A DNA stretch of 64,000 nt from Frondihabitans sp. PhB188 (GCF_003752365.1 NZ_RJUO01000004.1:162355-226354); one strand, 5' to 3'. Shown: positions 43,101 to 50,412, counted from the stretch's first letter. Notes: generated by a model from the sequence alone, not told the origin. A program made the numbers and translations.

Positions 43101-43739
43101 CTCGGAGTCGAGCGCAACGAGTTCCGCTACCTGCCCGTGCCGGTGATCCTGCGCCTGTCGACCGACGGCCGCATGGCCGACCTGATCCGCCTGATCTGCG
43201 CCGCGGCCCTGGCCGGAGCCCCGCTCTCGATCAGCTCGGCCGCACCCCTGCCGTCGACCCTGGTGCAGCTCCTCCGTGCCGAGGGCGCACCCGTCCGGGT
43301 CGACGACATCACCGTCGAGAACGAGGGGCTCTGGCTGGCCCGCGCCGCTGCGGGTCTTCTCCAGGGGGCGCAGGAACTCCCCGTCGTCGACGACCTCGCC
43401 CTCATCGAGCGAGCGACCCAAGACACGAGCCACCTCCAGCTCGGTCTGCAGAACACCGTCGCGCTCGACCGTGCCGCCCTGCTCCTGGCGGATCCCACGA
43501 CCCGTCTCGACGGTCCCGGCCCCGAGACGTACCGGGCTCTGCGGATTCGAACGGTCGGCGGCGACCCCGTCGCGCTCGCCCGAGCCGTCGGAGGCAGCCC
43601 CGACGTGGCGATCCACGCCCGCGAGGTCACCGAGTCGGGGCGCTTGGAGCTCCTGCCCTTCTTGAAGGAGCAGGCCGTCTCCCTCACCGCCCACCGATTC
43701 GGCAACCCGGTGCCGGAGCTCGCGCGGCTGCGGTTCTGA
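40113..43739 (+). CDS. putA: bifunctional proline dehydrogenase / L-glutamate gamma-semialdehyde dehydrogenase
   Basis: A 1208-residue PutA that oxidises proline to glutamate in two steps. The proline dehydrogenase barrel spans about 80-400 (LNLLGEAVLG, VSIKVSAVASQLS, FINLDMEEYHDLD, AYLPDS). The aldehyde dehydrogenase half spans about 500-950 (APPWNFPVSIPVGG, with E709 in FAETSGKN and catalytic C743 in HAGQKCSAAS). The last 250 residues form the C-terminal domain usual in long PutA proteins. No N-terminal ribbon-helix-helix is present, so it is not a PutA repressor. TATCCT ends 6 nt before the ATG. A long hairpin follows the stop. Confidence 0.97.
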   Translation: MSDPLPADLATETVETVRRWLDESAGAKVSPAAARLAGVLRDPEGLAFTLGFVDRVVRPEDIRVAGRSLEELSHGIPKFLPWYLRSAIAAGGSLAPGAPWPTVPMARRALRRMVEHLIVDATPAKLGASLAKLRADGSRLNLNLLGEAVLGDAESDRRLAGTRQLLSRDDVDYVSIKVSAVASQLSLWGFEETSDRLVERLRPLYELAASSAGTKFINLDMEEYHDLDLTIDVFTRILDDPEMLELEAGIVLQAYLPDSMGALQLLTEWSRARVLRGGAPIKIRIVKGANLAMERVDAALHGWPLATWGSKIETDTNYKRLLGWALTPDNASVVKIGIAGHNLFDVAYAWNLAKRRMITNRVDFEMLLGMATAQAAVVRADVGQLLLYTPVVHPREFDSAISYLVRRLEENSSSENFLSGAFELADDPEVFDREKERFLASVAALDDRTPRPNRRQDRSRRLSSAPVTSDFGNEPDTDPAIEANRAWGRKILTRAATSHLGVETIDEALVDDAGALEGTVAAVVQAGVKWGREDPATRAELLDLVGIALAVHRGELIEVMASETGKTIAEGDPEVSEAIDFAHYYADQARELARVEGAEPVPPRLTVVAPPWNFPVSIPVGGVLGALAAGSGVILKPAPQARRTAAVVAEILWKAGVPKSLLALVDLDEQHLGRSLIAHPAVDRVVLTGAFETARAFRSWRPDLPLFAETSGKNAIVVTPSADLDLAVADIVASAFGHAGQKCSAASLVIAVGSVGESERFTRQLVDAAASMKVGYPDVPTTRMGPLIDPPGGRLERGLRSLGDGESWLLKPEPADDTDVLWKPGIRAGVQPGSEFHLTEYFGPVLGIMHAETLEQAIEWQNAVDYGLTAGLHSLDPDEIALWSSRVEAGNLYVNRTTTGAVVRRQPFGGWKRSTVGTGTKAGGPNYVTTLSGWRRSTREPVASLSLEGVPEVGVRLIEATRGVLSFEEFDFVRAGSASDLRAWLDLYARSTDVSGLGVERNEFRYLPVPVILRLSTDGRMADLIRLICAAALAGAPLSISSAAPLPSTLVQLLRAEGAPVRVDDITVENEGLWLARAAAGLLQGAQELPVVDDLALIERATQDTSHLQLGLQNTVALDRAALLLADPTTRLDGPGPETYRALRIRTVGGDPVALARAVGGSPDVAIHAREVTESGRLELLPFLKEQAVSLTAHRFGNPVPELARLRF

Positions 43740-43750
43740 GCCGCTGCTCG

Positions 43751-43812
43751 GGCGGGTCGTGGTCGGCTCGGGCGCGTCTCCGGGGACGCGCCCGAACCGA
43801 CCATCGCCCGCC
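43751..43812. terminator. bidirectional hairpin between putA and the Lrp gene
   Basis: Arms of 28 nt (43751-43778 and 43785-43812) pair with about four mismatches around a 6-nt loop: GGCGGGTCGTGGTCGGCTCG... against ...CGAACCGACCATCGCCCGCC. It lies between convergent genes. It lacks a T-tract. Its GGCGGG ends recall the palindromic elements A-C, though the interior differs. Confidence 0.8.
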
Positions 43813-43818
43813 GATCAG

Positions 43819-44256
43819 CTAGGCCGGCTGACGGTTGATCAGCTTGCTGAGCACGATCGCGCTTCGCGTGTGATCGACGTTGGGCGCGTTGCGGACGCGC
43901 TCCAGCGCGCCCTCGAGGCTCGGGATGTCGCGCGAGCGCATGTGCACGATCGCGTCGGCGCTTCCCGTGACGGTCCCGGCGTCGACGACCTCGGGCACCG
44001 TGCTCAGGATGCGCTGGAGCTCGGCGGGCGAGACTGTTCCCCGGCAGAAGAGCTCCACGTATGCCTCGGTCGCAAGACCGTCGACTGCGGGGTCGACCTG
44101 CACGGTGAACCCGCGGATGACTCCTTCGCCGACCATCCTGTCGACGCGCCGCTTCACGGCGGAGGCGCTCAGGCCGACGACGGCGCCGATGTCGCCGTAG
44201 CCTGCGCGGGCGTTCTGGCGGAGGAGGTCGATGATGCTGAAGTCGAGGTTGTCCAC
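43819..44256 (-). CDS. Lrp/AsnC-family transcriptional regulator
   Basis: A 145-residue feast/famine regulator. The helix-turn-helix is at about 6-50 (DFSIIDLLRQNARAGYGDIG, VGLSASAVKRRVDRMVGEGV), and the RAM ligand domain follows (AYVELFCRGTVSPAELQRIL, AGTVTGSADAIVHMRSRDI). The GTG at 44256 follows a TACAGT box by 7 nt; another GTG lies 9 nt upstream inside the box. It is divergent from the ddaH-rocD operon, with an 11-bp perfect inverted repeat in the spacer. This pairing suggests control of arginine/ornithine breakdown in response to an amino acid. Confidence 0.93.
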   Translation of the reverse strand: MDNLDFSIIDLLRQNARAGYGDIGAVVGLSASAVKRRVDRMVGEGVIRGFTVQVDPAVDGLATEAYVELFCRGTVSPAELQRILSTVPEVVDAGTVTGSADAIVHMRSRDIPSLEGALERVRNAPNVDHTRSAIVLSKLINRQPA

Positions 44257-44273
44257 GCCAGGCACTGTAGCGG

Positions 44274-44312
44274 TCTTTTCTTGCGCCGTTGTTCGCAGAG
44301 TGCAAGAAAAGA
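44274..44312. promoter_or_regulatory. perfect inverted repeat between lrp-type gene and ddaH
   Basis: TCTTTTCTTGC (44274-44284) and GCAAGAAAAGA (44302-44312) are exact reverse complements 17 nt apart. They lie directly upstream of the TACAGT box of the regulator gene and about 50 nt before ddaH. AT-rich inverted arms with this spacing fit an Lrp-family dimer-of-dimers site. Confidence 0.75.
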
Positions 44313-44359
44313 GCGTCCAATGCCTGCCCAATGCGCGATCGTCGTGTGAAACTGGCTCC

Positions 44360-45235
44360 GTGAGCATCGCTGAGTCGTCAAACGACACCGACCCCAACCA
44401 GGCCTCCTTCCCCACGCGCGTCGCGTCCCACCGCACGATCCTCATGTGCCGGCCGTCGCACTTCACGGTCAGCTACCGGATCAACCCGTGGATGCACCCC
44501 GAGGACCCCACCGACACCTCGAAGGCCGTCGCCCAGTGGCAGACGCTCTACGACACCTACGTCGGCCTCGGCTTCGACGTGCAGCTCATCGACCCGATCG
44601 ACGGACTGCCCGACATGGTGTACTCGGCCAACGGCGGCTTCGTGCTCGACGGCAAAGCCTACGGCGCGAGCTTCACCTACCCCGAGCGCCAGCCCGAGGG
44701 GCCCGCCTACATGGACTGGTTCGCCGACAACGGGTTCGACGTGAAGGTGCCCGAGCAGATCAACGAGGGCGAGGGCGACTTCCTCCTCGTCGGCGACGTG
44801 ATCCTCGCCGGCACCGGCTTCCGCAGCGACTCCACCTCGCACGAGGAGATCGCCGGCATCTTCGGCCGCGAGGTCATCACCCTGAAGCTCATCAACCCGA
44901 GCTTCTACCACCTCGACACCGCCATCGCCGTGCTCGACCCGGTGCCGGTCGACGGCCACAGCAACATCGCCTACCTCGAGAGCGCCTTCGACGAGCCCTC
45001 GCTGGAGATCCTGCGCGCGCGCTACCCCGACGCGATCATCGTGTCGGAGGAGGACGCCGCCATCCTCGGCCTCAACTCCTACAGCGACGGCTACAACGTC
45101 GTCATCGCCGCTCGCGCCACCGGCTTCGAGAAGCAGCTGCGCGAGCGCGGCTACAACCCCATCGGCGTCGATCTCTCCGAGCTCCTGCTCGGCGGCGGCG
45201 GCGTGAAGTGCTGCACGCTCGAGCTGCGACGATGA
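44360..45235 (+). CDS. ddaH: dimethylargininase / arginine-modifying amidinotransferase-fold hydrolase
   Basis: A 291-residue pentein-fold enzyme of the DDAH family, expected to hydrolyse methylated arginine (or arginine) to citrulline. NPWMHPEDPTD, YSANGGFVLDG and NEGEGDFLLVGD provide the acidic substrate-binding residues, PSFYHLDTAIAVLD the catalytic histidine, and C284 in GGGVKCCTLE the nucleophile. The start used is GTG 44360, which lacks a strong ribosome site. The stop overlaps rocD (ATGA). Products would be channelled through ornithine to glutamate semialdehyde, also a PutA intermediate. Confidence 0.88.
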   Translation: MSIAESSNDTDPNQASFPTRVASHRTILMCRPSHFTVSYRINPWMHPEDPTDTSKAVAQWQTLYDTYVGLGFDVQLIDPIDGLPDMVYSANGGFVLDGKAYGASFTYPERQPEGPAYMDWFADNGFDVKVPEQINEGEGDFLLVGDVILAGTGFRSDSTSHEEIAGIFGREVITLKLINPSFYHLDTAIAVLDPVPVDGHSNIAYLESAFDEPSLEILRARYPDAIIVSEEDAAILGLNSYSDGYNVVIAARATGFEKQLRERGYNPIGVDLSELLLGGGGVKCCTLELRR

Positions 45236-46446
45236 CCACGACCTCGGCGACCACGGCCGCGATCGCCGTCGAGGAGCACGCGCTCGCCCACAACTACCAC
45301 CCGCTGTCCGTCGTGGTCGCGACCGCCGAGGGCGCCTGGGTCACCGACGTCGACGGCAAGCGCTACCTCGACTGCCTCGCCGCCTACTCCGCGGTCAACT
45401 TCGGCCACTCGAACCCGCGCCTGATCGCTGCCGCCAAGGCGCAGCTCGACCGGGTCACCCTGACCAGCCGCGCGTTCCACAACGACCAGCTCGGTCCGTT
45501 CGCCGACGCCCTGGCGACCCTGCTCGGCAAGGAGATGGTCCTCCCGATGAACACCGGGGCCGAGGCCGTCGAGTCGGCCATCAAGGTGGCCCGCGCCTGG
45601 GGCTACCGCGTCAAGGGCGTGCCGGAGGGCCGTGCGAAGATCATCGTGATGGACGGCAACTTCCACGGCCGGACGACGACGATCATCAGCTTCTCGAACG
45701 ACCCCGAGGCACGGGCCGACTTCGGCCCCTACACGCCCGGCTTCACGTCGGTGCCCTACGGCGACATCGACGCCGTCGCAGCCGCGATCGACGACGACAC
45801 GGTCGCCGTGCTCGTCGAGCCCATCCAGGGCGAGGCCGGAGTCGTCGTGCCGCCGGCCGAGTTCCTGCCCGCTCTCCGTGCGCTCGCGACGGACCGCCGC
45901 GTGCTCATGATCGCCGACGAGATCCAGTCGGGGCTGGGGCGGACCGGGTCGACGGTCAGCTGCGATCTGGTGGGCGTAGTTCCTGATCTCTATCTTCTGG
46001 GCAAGGCGCTCGGCGGCGGCATCGTGCCCGTCAGCGCCGTGGTCGGCGACGCCTCGGTGCTCGGCGTGCTGCGCCCCGGCGAGCACGGCTCGACGTTCGG
46101 CGGTAACCCGCTGGCCGCGGCCGTGGGCCTCGAGGTCGTCTCGATGCTGTCGACGGGGGAGTTCCAGGAGCGCGCGTCGGTGCTCGGGGCGCACCTGCGG
46201 TCGTCGCTCGAGGGCCTGATCGGGTCGGGCGTCGTCGAGGTGCGCGGCGCGGGGCTGTGGGCCGGCATCGACATCGACCCCGCTCTCGCGTCGGGTCGCG
46301 CCGTGTGCGAGGCGCTCATGGAGCGCGGCGTGCTGGCCAAGGACACCCACGGGTCGACGATCCGTCTGGCGCCGCCGCTCGTCGTCACGGCCGAAGAGCT
46401 CGACTGGGCTGTCGAGCAGCTGCGGGCGGTGCTCGCCTCGTTCTGA
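45232..46446 (+). CDS. rocD: ornithine aminotransferase
   Basis: A 404-residue PLP class III aminotransferase that converts ornithine to glutamate-5-semialdehyde. NYHPLSVVVATAEGAWVTDV is the RocD N terminus. MNTGAEAVESAIKVARAWGY binds PLP phosphate, VMDGNFHGRTTTIISFS is typical, DEIQSGLGRTG carries the PLP Asp, and LLGKALGGGIVPVSA the Schiff-base lysine. The ATG overlaps the ddaH stop. With PutA nearby, the semialdehyde can be oxidised to glutamate. Likely regulated by the divergent Lrp protein. Confidence 0.96.
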   Translation: MTTTSATTAAIAVEEHALAHNYHPLSVVVATAEGAWVTDVDGKRYLDCLAAYSAVNFGHSNPRLIAAAKAQLDRVTLTSRAFHNDQLGPFADALATLLGKEMVLPMNTGAEAVESAIKVARAWGYRVKGVPEGRAKIIVMDGNFHGRTTTIISFSNDPEARADFGPYTPGFTSVPYGDIDAVAAAIDDDTVAVLVEPIQGEAGVVVPPAEFLPALRALATDRRVLMIADEIQSGLGRTGSTVSCDLVGVVPDLYLLGKALGGGIVPVSAVVGDASVLGVLRPGEHGSTFGGNPLAAAVGLEVVSMLSTGEFQERASVLGAHLRSSLEGLIGSGVVEVRGAGLWAGIDIDPALASGRAVCEALMERGVLAKDTHGSTIRLAPPLVVTAEELDWAVEQLRAVLASF

Positions 46447-46456
46447 GGCGCGTGTC

Positions 46457-46575
46457 GTGCGCGGCCTTCGGGTGCGGCCGTGGTGCGCGGCCTTCGGGCA
46501 CGGCCGTGAGGTGCGACCTGTGGGCACGGCCGTGAGGTGCGACCTGTGGGCGCGGCCGTGGTGCGCGGCTTCGTG
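46457..46575. repeat. 24-28 bp imperfect tandem repeat after rocD
   Basis: Units starting GTGCGCGGCC or GTGCGACCTG and ending GGCCGTG(AG) begin at 46457, 46483, 46511, 46537 and 46561. Units 3 and 4 share GTGCGACCTGTGGGC. It is in the spacer immediately after rocD; no gene is read across it. Confidence 0.85.
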
Positions 46576-46582
46576 TCTGAGA

Positions 46583-46614
46583 AGCGAGGGGCCAGCCGTA
46601 CCCAGCCCCTCGCT
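46583..46614 (+). terminator. hairpin downstream of rocD
   Basis: AGCGAGGGGC (46583-46592) pairs with GCCCCTCGCT (46605-46614) around a 12-nt loop. It is the first strong hairpin after the ddaH-rocD operon. No T-tract follows. Confidence 0.55.
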
Positions 46615-46830
46615 CTGACATACAGCATACGCGCCTGAGGCATGAATGCCTCATCTGCACGCGCTCTGCGTGTCCTTGTGAAATCTGCGTGTCCTTGCGA
46701 AAGGAGACGGCGTCGCCTCGAAAGGACAAGCGACACGACGTGCACGCGCGACAAGGAACTCGGCGCCGATTGAGTCCTCTGCAGAGGACGCGTCGCCCAA
46801 GGCTCCTTGCGAATCTCACCGCAGACGCGA
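46615..46830. other. gene-free spacer with short palindromes and a duplicated 19-mer
   Basis: This stretch has no credible coding frame. It holds a perfect 8-bp palindromic hairpin (TGAGGCAT GA ATGCCTCA, 46636-46653), a 19-bp direct duplication (TCTGCGTGTCCTTGYGAAA at 46665 and 46684) and a 16-bp perfect palindrome GTCCTCTGCAGAGGAC (46774-46789). The role is unknown; a small RNA or regulatory DNA is possible. Confidence 0.6.
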
Positions 46831-46862
46831 AGAAGGGCCCCACCTCGCGGTGGGGCCCTTCT
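46831..46862 (-). terminator. intrinsic terminator of the tRNA cluster
   Basis: A perfect 14-bp stem AGAAGGGCCCCACC / GGTGGGGCCCTTCT with a 4-nt loop, 20 nt beyond the 3' end of tRNA-Phe in the direction of transcription. It is followed on the minus strand by TTCG and is the strongest hairpin in the window. Confidence 0.88.
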
Positions 46863-46882
46863 CACGTTGGCTGAATGTGTTC

Positions 46883-46958
46883 TGGTGGCTGGACGCGGCA
46901 TCGATCCGCGGACCTTTCGATTTTCAGTCGAACGCTCTACCAACTGAGCTACCCAGCC
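46883..46958 (-). tRNA. tRNA-Phe (GAA)
   Basis: A cloverleaf of 76 nt including an encoded CCA. The acceptor GGCTGGG pairs with TCCAGCC (one G-T pair), the D arm is GCTCAGTTGGTAGAGC, the anticodon loop is ACTGAAAAT with GAA, and the T loop is GGATCGATGCC-like. Discriminator A73. Confidence 0.95.
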
Positions 46959-46959
46959 A

Positions 46960-47036
46960 TGGCGACCCTGACCGGACTTGAACCGGCGACCTCCGCCGTG
47001 ACAGGGCGGCGCGCTAACCAACTGCGCTACAGGGCC
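46960..47036 (-). tRNA. tRNA-Asp (GTC)
   Basis: A 77-nt cloverleaf with encoded CCA. The acceptor GGCCCTG pairs with CAGGGTC, the D arm is GCGCAGTTGGTTAGCGC, the anticodon loop CTGTCAC has GTC, and the T arm CCGGTTCAAGTCCGG is perfect. Discriminator G73. It is one base upstream of tRNA-Phe. Confidence 0.96.
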
Positions 47037-47097
47037 AAACTTTTTACTTGTTGTGCCATCTTACTTGCCTTGCGACTGTCGTGAGACAAACACAGGG

Positions 47098-47170
47098 TGA
47101 CCCCAACGGGATTCGAACCCGTGCTGCCGCCGTGAAAGGGCGGTGTCCTAGGCCACTAAACGATGGGGCC
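47098..47170 (-). tRNA. tRNA-Glu (TTC)
   Basis: A 73-nt cloverleaf. The acceptor GGCCCCA pairs with TGGGGTC, the anticodon loop CTTTCAC has TTC, and the T arm is ACGGGTTCGAATCCCGT. CCA is not encoded (CCC follows the discriminator A), unlike the other two genes of the cluster. It is the first gene of the cluster, 61 nt before tRNA-Asp. Glu-tRNA is also the substrate of HemA. Confidence 0.95.
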
Positions 47171-47500
47171 GTGAAAAGCGTGAAGGCGTTCCAGCAACCG
47201 AGGGACAAGCATACGGATGACCGGGCGGATTGCAAAATCGGGGCCGTGGGGCTGAGAAAACGCCCTCTTCCTCTCCCCAATTGAGGGGTCACCACGTTAT
47301 CCCCAGATCCGCCACTCCGCCTCGGCGAATCCCCGGAAACCCTTGTCACCATTACGTTCAAGCTGTTCTTGAGGCTTTTCGACGGGAAGCCTCTGGCTGG
47401 ACTGCCACGCCGCCGAAGGTTTCTTGACCCTTGGGGGCGAGGCGGCGCGTTGCTACTGTTACTCGTGTTAACGGTGTGACCAAGCCATCCGGCCGCAACC
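47171..47500. other. spacer between tRNA cluster and wall hydrolase genes
   Basis: Divergent regulatory spacer of 330 nt with no coding frame of normal composition. A TACTGT box (47454-47459) with TTGGGG 17 nt upstream is a candidate promoter for the M23 gene, leaving a leader of about 35 nt. No ydaO (c-di-AMP) riboswitch consensus was found, although such elements precede wall hydrolases in other actinobacteria. Confidence 0.5.
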
Positions 47501-48835
47501 GTGACGACGATTCGGGATCTCATGCACCTCTTCTTCCGCTCCGGCAGCGCCGCGCCCTCGACCAGGGCCGCAGGCGCCCCTCGGTCGCGCGCCCGCGCAC
47601 TCCGTCGCTCCCGGGTGGCCGTCGCGATGACCCTGGCCGGCGCCGTGATGACGGCGGGGGTCGTCCTCGGCACCCCGCTCGAGGCCAGCGCCGCGTCGAA
47701 GTACCCGACCTGGCACGACGTCCAGGTCGCCGCGAACAACCAGACCGTGAAGGCCCGCGAGGTCACGGCGATCCAGAAGCTGCTCGTCTCGCTCGAGGCC
47801 GACGTCAAGTCGAAGAACGAGATCGCCGCGAAGAAGGGCACCGAGCTGCAGGAGGCCCAGCTCGCCTACGACAAGCAGGAGAACGAGAAGGCCAAGCTCC
47901 AGGCCAAGGCCGACCAGGCCGACCGTGTCGCCAAGGCGAGCGAGACCCGCGCCGGCCAGCTCGCCGCGCAGCTCGGCCGCTCGGGATCGAACAACATCTC
48001 CTCCGACCTGATCGCAAACCCGGGGTCGGCGAGCAACCTGCTCTACAAGCTCGGCGCGATGAGCAAGCTGACCGAGCAGGCGAACGGCATCTACGCCCAG
48101 GCAGTCCAAGACCGAAACGCCGCGCAGGGCCTCACCGATCAGGCGGCCGTCGCCGCCAAGGCGCTGAACGCCCTGAAGGTGAAAGCCGCGTCCGCCCTCG
48201 AGGACGCCACGTCGGCCGCCGCCGCAGCGCAGGCGGCCCAGCAGGAACAGGCCGGCAACGCCACTCGTCTCCAGGCGCAGCTCACGGCCATCAAGGCCAA
48301 GCGCGTGCTCACCCAGGCGAAGTACAACAAGGGCGAGAAGATCCGCAAGGAGCGCGCCGCAGCCGCGTTGCGCCGCCAGCAGGAGGCCGCCGCCAAGGCG
48401 AGCGGCGCCACGGGAGTCGCCAACAACCAGGGCTGGACCAGGCCCGCCGGCGGCTACATCACCAGCGGCTTCGGCATGCGCGTCGACCCGGTCACCGGCG
48501 TCTACACGCTGCACGCCGGCACCGACCTCGGCGCCGCCTGCGGCTCCAACATCTACGCCGCGCACTCGGGCACCGTCGTCTACGCCGGCCCCTACGGCGG
48601 CTACGGCAACTTCGTCCTGATCGACAATGGCTCCGGCATCTCGACCGGCTACGGCCACATCGTCGACGGCGGCATCCACGTGGCTGTCGGCCAGACGGTC
48701 ACCGTCGGCCAGATCGTCGCGCAGGTCGGCTCGACCGGCTGGTCGACCGGCTGCCACCTCCACTTCGAGACGCGCGTCGGCGGCGTCGCGCAAGACGCAG
48801 TCCCCTTCATGTCGGCACGAGGAGTGACCCTGTAA
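47501..48835 (+). CDS. secreted M23-family peptidoglycan endopeptidase with coiled-coil
   Basis: A 444-residue exported protein. An arginine-rich n-region and hydrophobic core (about 40-60) end at a signal cleavage site near LEASAASK. A long coiled coil (about 75-300) opens with YPTWHDVQVAANNQ. The C-terminal M23 (LytM) domain has H338 and D342 in HAGTDLG and H419/H421 in CHLHFE, which bind zinc. It probably cleaves peptidoglycan crosslinks near the septum, as EnvC/NlpD-like proteins do, or activates the next gene's product. The start is uncertain: GTG 47501 or ATG 47522 (GGGA upstream of the latter). Confidence 0.9.
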   Translation: MTTIRDLMHLFFRSGSAAPSTRAAGAPRSRARALRRSRVAVAMTLAGAVMTAGVVLGTPLEASAASKYPTWHDVQVAANNQTVKAREVTAIQKLLVSLEADVKSKNEIAAKKGTELQEAQLAYDKQENEKAKLQAKADQADRVAKASETRAGQLAAQLGRSGSNNISSDLIANPGSASNLLYKLGAMSKLTEQANGIYAQAVQDRNAAQGLTDQAAVAAKALNALKVKAASALEDATSAAAAAQAAQQEQAGNATRLQAQLTAIKAKRVLTQAKYNKGEKIRKERAAAALRRQQEAAAKASGATGVANNQGWTRPAGGYITSGFGMRVDPVTGVYTLHAGTDLGAACGSNIYAAHSGTVVYAGPYGGYGNFVLIDNGSGISTGYGHIVDGGIHVAVGQTVTVGQIVAQVGSTGWSTGCHLHFETRVGGVAQDAVPFMSARGVTL

Positions 48836-48866
48836 TGAGTACCCGCACACCCCAGGTCTCCGCTCT

Positions 48867-50252
48867 GTGACGCCCCGGCGCCGCACACTGGGTGTGCTTC
48901 TCGTTCTCTGCGTCTCCACGGCCGTGATCGCGTCGTCCGCGATCGGTCTCGCCGCGCCCGCCTCAGCCTCCCCGTACCCGTCGTGGTCAGAGGTGCAGGC
49001 CGCCAAGAAGAACCAGGCGAAGGCCGCCAAGGCCATCTCCGAGCTCGACGACGCGATCACCACGTTGCAGCAGCGCGCAGGATCAGCCAACGACAGCGCG
49101 TCCGGCGCAGGCGAGCGCTATCAGGTCGCCGTGCTCGCCGAGCAGGACGCCCAGTCGACGCTCGCCGGCCTTCAGAAGAAGAAGGCCAAGGCGGCGGCCA
49201 GCGCCGAGAAGTCGCGCCAGGAGGTCGGCCAGCTCGTCGCCGAGCTCTCCCACACCGGCGGAGGCCAGCTCACGGTGACGATGCTCACCGAGTCCGACAA
49301 GGCGTCCGACCTGCTCTACCAGCTCGGCACGATGTCGAACCTGACGTCGCGCACCAGCGGCCTGCTCGATCAGGCCCGCCAGGACGAGAAGGTCGCGTCG
49401 TCGCTCGCCGACCAGGCGTCGGCCGCCAAGAAGGCGCTCGCGGCGAAGACCAAGGCCGCGTCCGACGCGCTGGCCACGGCGAACGACCTCGCGGCCACAG
49501 CCGCAGCGGCCGTGGCGACGCAGCAGAAGAGCCAAGACCAGCTGATCAAGCAGGTCGCTTACCTCAAGGGCACGACCGCCGCCGTCGAGAAGAAGTACTA
49601 CGAGGGTCAGGCTGTCGGAACGATCGCCGACATCTCGCCGTCGGCACCGGCGGCCAGCACCGGTTCGGGTAGCACCGGATCGGGCGCTACGGGTTCAGGC
49701 AGCGGCGGCTCGTCGTCGGGCGGCTCCTCGAGCCCGGCCCCGTCGCCGTCGAAGTCGACCAGCCCGGCGCCCAACCCCTCGCCGAGCAGATCGACCGCAC
49801 CGGCACCCACCCCGAGCAAGTCGCCGACTCCGGCGCCTGCTCCCGCGCCGGCCCCGGCACCCTCGACCGGAACCCCGGCGGCCGTCACGACGGCGATGAA
49901 CTTCGCCAAGGCGCAGCTCGGCAAGACCTACGTGTGGGGCGGTGCCGGCCCGAACGTGTGGGACTGCTCGGGCCTGATGATGGGCTCCTACAACGCGGCC
50001 GGCGTCTACATCGGCGGCCACTCGGTGCGCTGGCAGTACGACTACCTGAACGGCCAGGGTCGGCTCGTGTCGATCTCGTCGATGAAGCTCGGCGACATCC
50101 TCTTCTACTACAACGGCACCGACGGGATGTACCACGACGCCATGTACGTCGGCAACGGCCAGATGCTCGAGGCGCCGAACCCGAACGCCAAGGTCAGGAT
50201 CGTCGCGGTGCGCTACTTCCAGCTGTACGCCGTGGGCCGCCCCGTCGGCTGA
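48867..50252 (+). CDS. secreted NlpC/P60-family peptidoglycan hydrolase with coiled-coil
   Basis: A 461-residue exported protein, similar to RipA/RipC-like endopeptidases. The signal peptide ends near ASASPYPSW. The coiled-coil region (about 40-245) begins YPSWSEVQAAKKNQ, homologous to the upstream M23 protein. A Ser/Gly and Pro/Ala/Lys linker (about 255-335) follows, then NlpC/P60 with C367 in WDCSGLM and H423 in YHDAMYVGNG. The start is GTG 48867, 31 nt after the M23 gene. It should cut stem peptides during cell division. The low-complexity linker may cross the wall. Confidence 0.93.
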   Translation: MTPRRRTLGVLLVLCVSTAVIASSAIGLAAPASASPYPSWSEVQAAKKNQAKAAKAISELDDAITTLQQRAGSANDSASGAGERYQVAVLAEQDAQSTLAGLQKKKAKAAASAEKSRQEVGQLVAELSHTGGGQLTVTMLTESDKASDLLYQLGTMSNLTSRTSGLLDQARQDEKVASSLADQASAAKKALAAKTKAASDALATANDLAATAAAAVATQQKSQDQLIKQVAYLKGTTAAVEKKYYEGQAVGTIADISPSAPAASTGSGSTGSGATGSGSGGSSSGGSSSPAPSPSKSTSPAPNPSPSRSTAPAPTPSKSPTPAPAPAPAPAPSTGTPAAVTTAMNFAKAQLGKTYVWGGAGPNVWDCSGLMMGSYNAAGVYIGGHSVRWQYDYLNGQGRLVSISSMKLGDILFYYNGTDGMYHDAMYVGNGQMLEAPNPNAKVRIVAVRYFQLYAVGRPVG

Positions 50253-50350
50253 GCCCCCTGGTCGCGATGCCCGTCCTGGCACCGGGCCTTCGTGCGAGCC
50301 TCCGCCGCCCGCCAGTGCGACGGCGATCGCGAGATCCTGCCCCGAAGACA

Positions 50351-50389
50351 GCTCTGGCGGTGCGGCCCCGAGGGGTGCACCGCCAGAGC
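50351..50389. terminator. bidirectional hairpin between NlpC/P60 gene and ppa
   Basis: GCTCTGGCGGTGC (50351-50363) and GCACCGCCAGAGC (50377-50389) are perfect 13-bp arms with a 13-nt loop. It lies between convergent genes and has no T-tract. Confidence 0.78.
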
Positions 50390-50412
50390 GGGTGGCATCT
50401 CAGCCCGTAGGG

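Noticed and set aside
40056-43694. A 1212-codon open frame antisense to putA
   Set aside because: Its composition is that of a high-GC shadow frame (Arg, Ala, Gly, Asp, Glu-rich without motifs), and putA on the other strand has complete conserved domains.
44231-44359. N-terminal extension of the dimethylargininase to 44231
   Set aside because: It would run through the inverted repeat and the divergent promoter region; the family N terminus starts downstream.
46875-47284. Short plus-strand frames over the tRNA region
   Set aside because: They overlap three well-formed tRNA genes on the minus strand and have no coding signature.
47171-47500. ydaO-type c-di-AMP riboswitch before the wall hydrolases
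   Set aside because: Such riboswitches precede similar genes in other actinobacteria, but the conserved ydaO core sequences are not present here.
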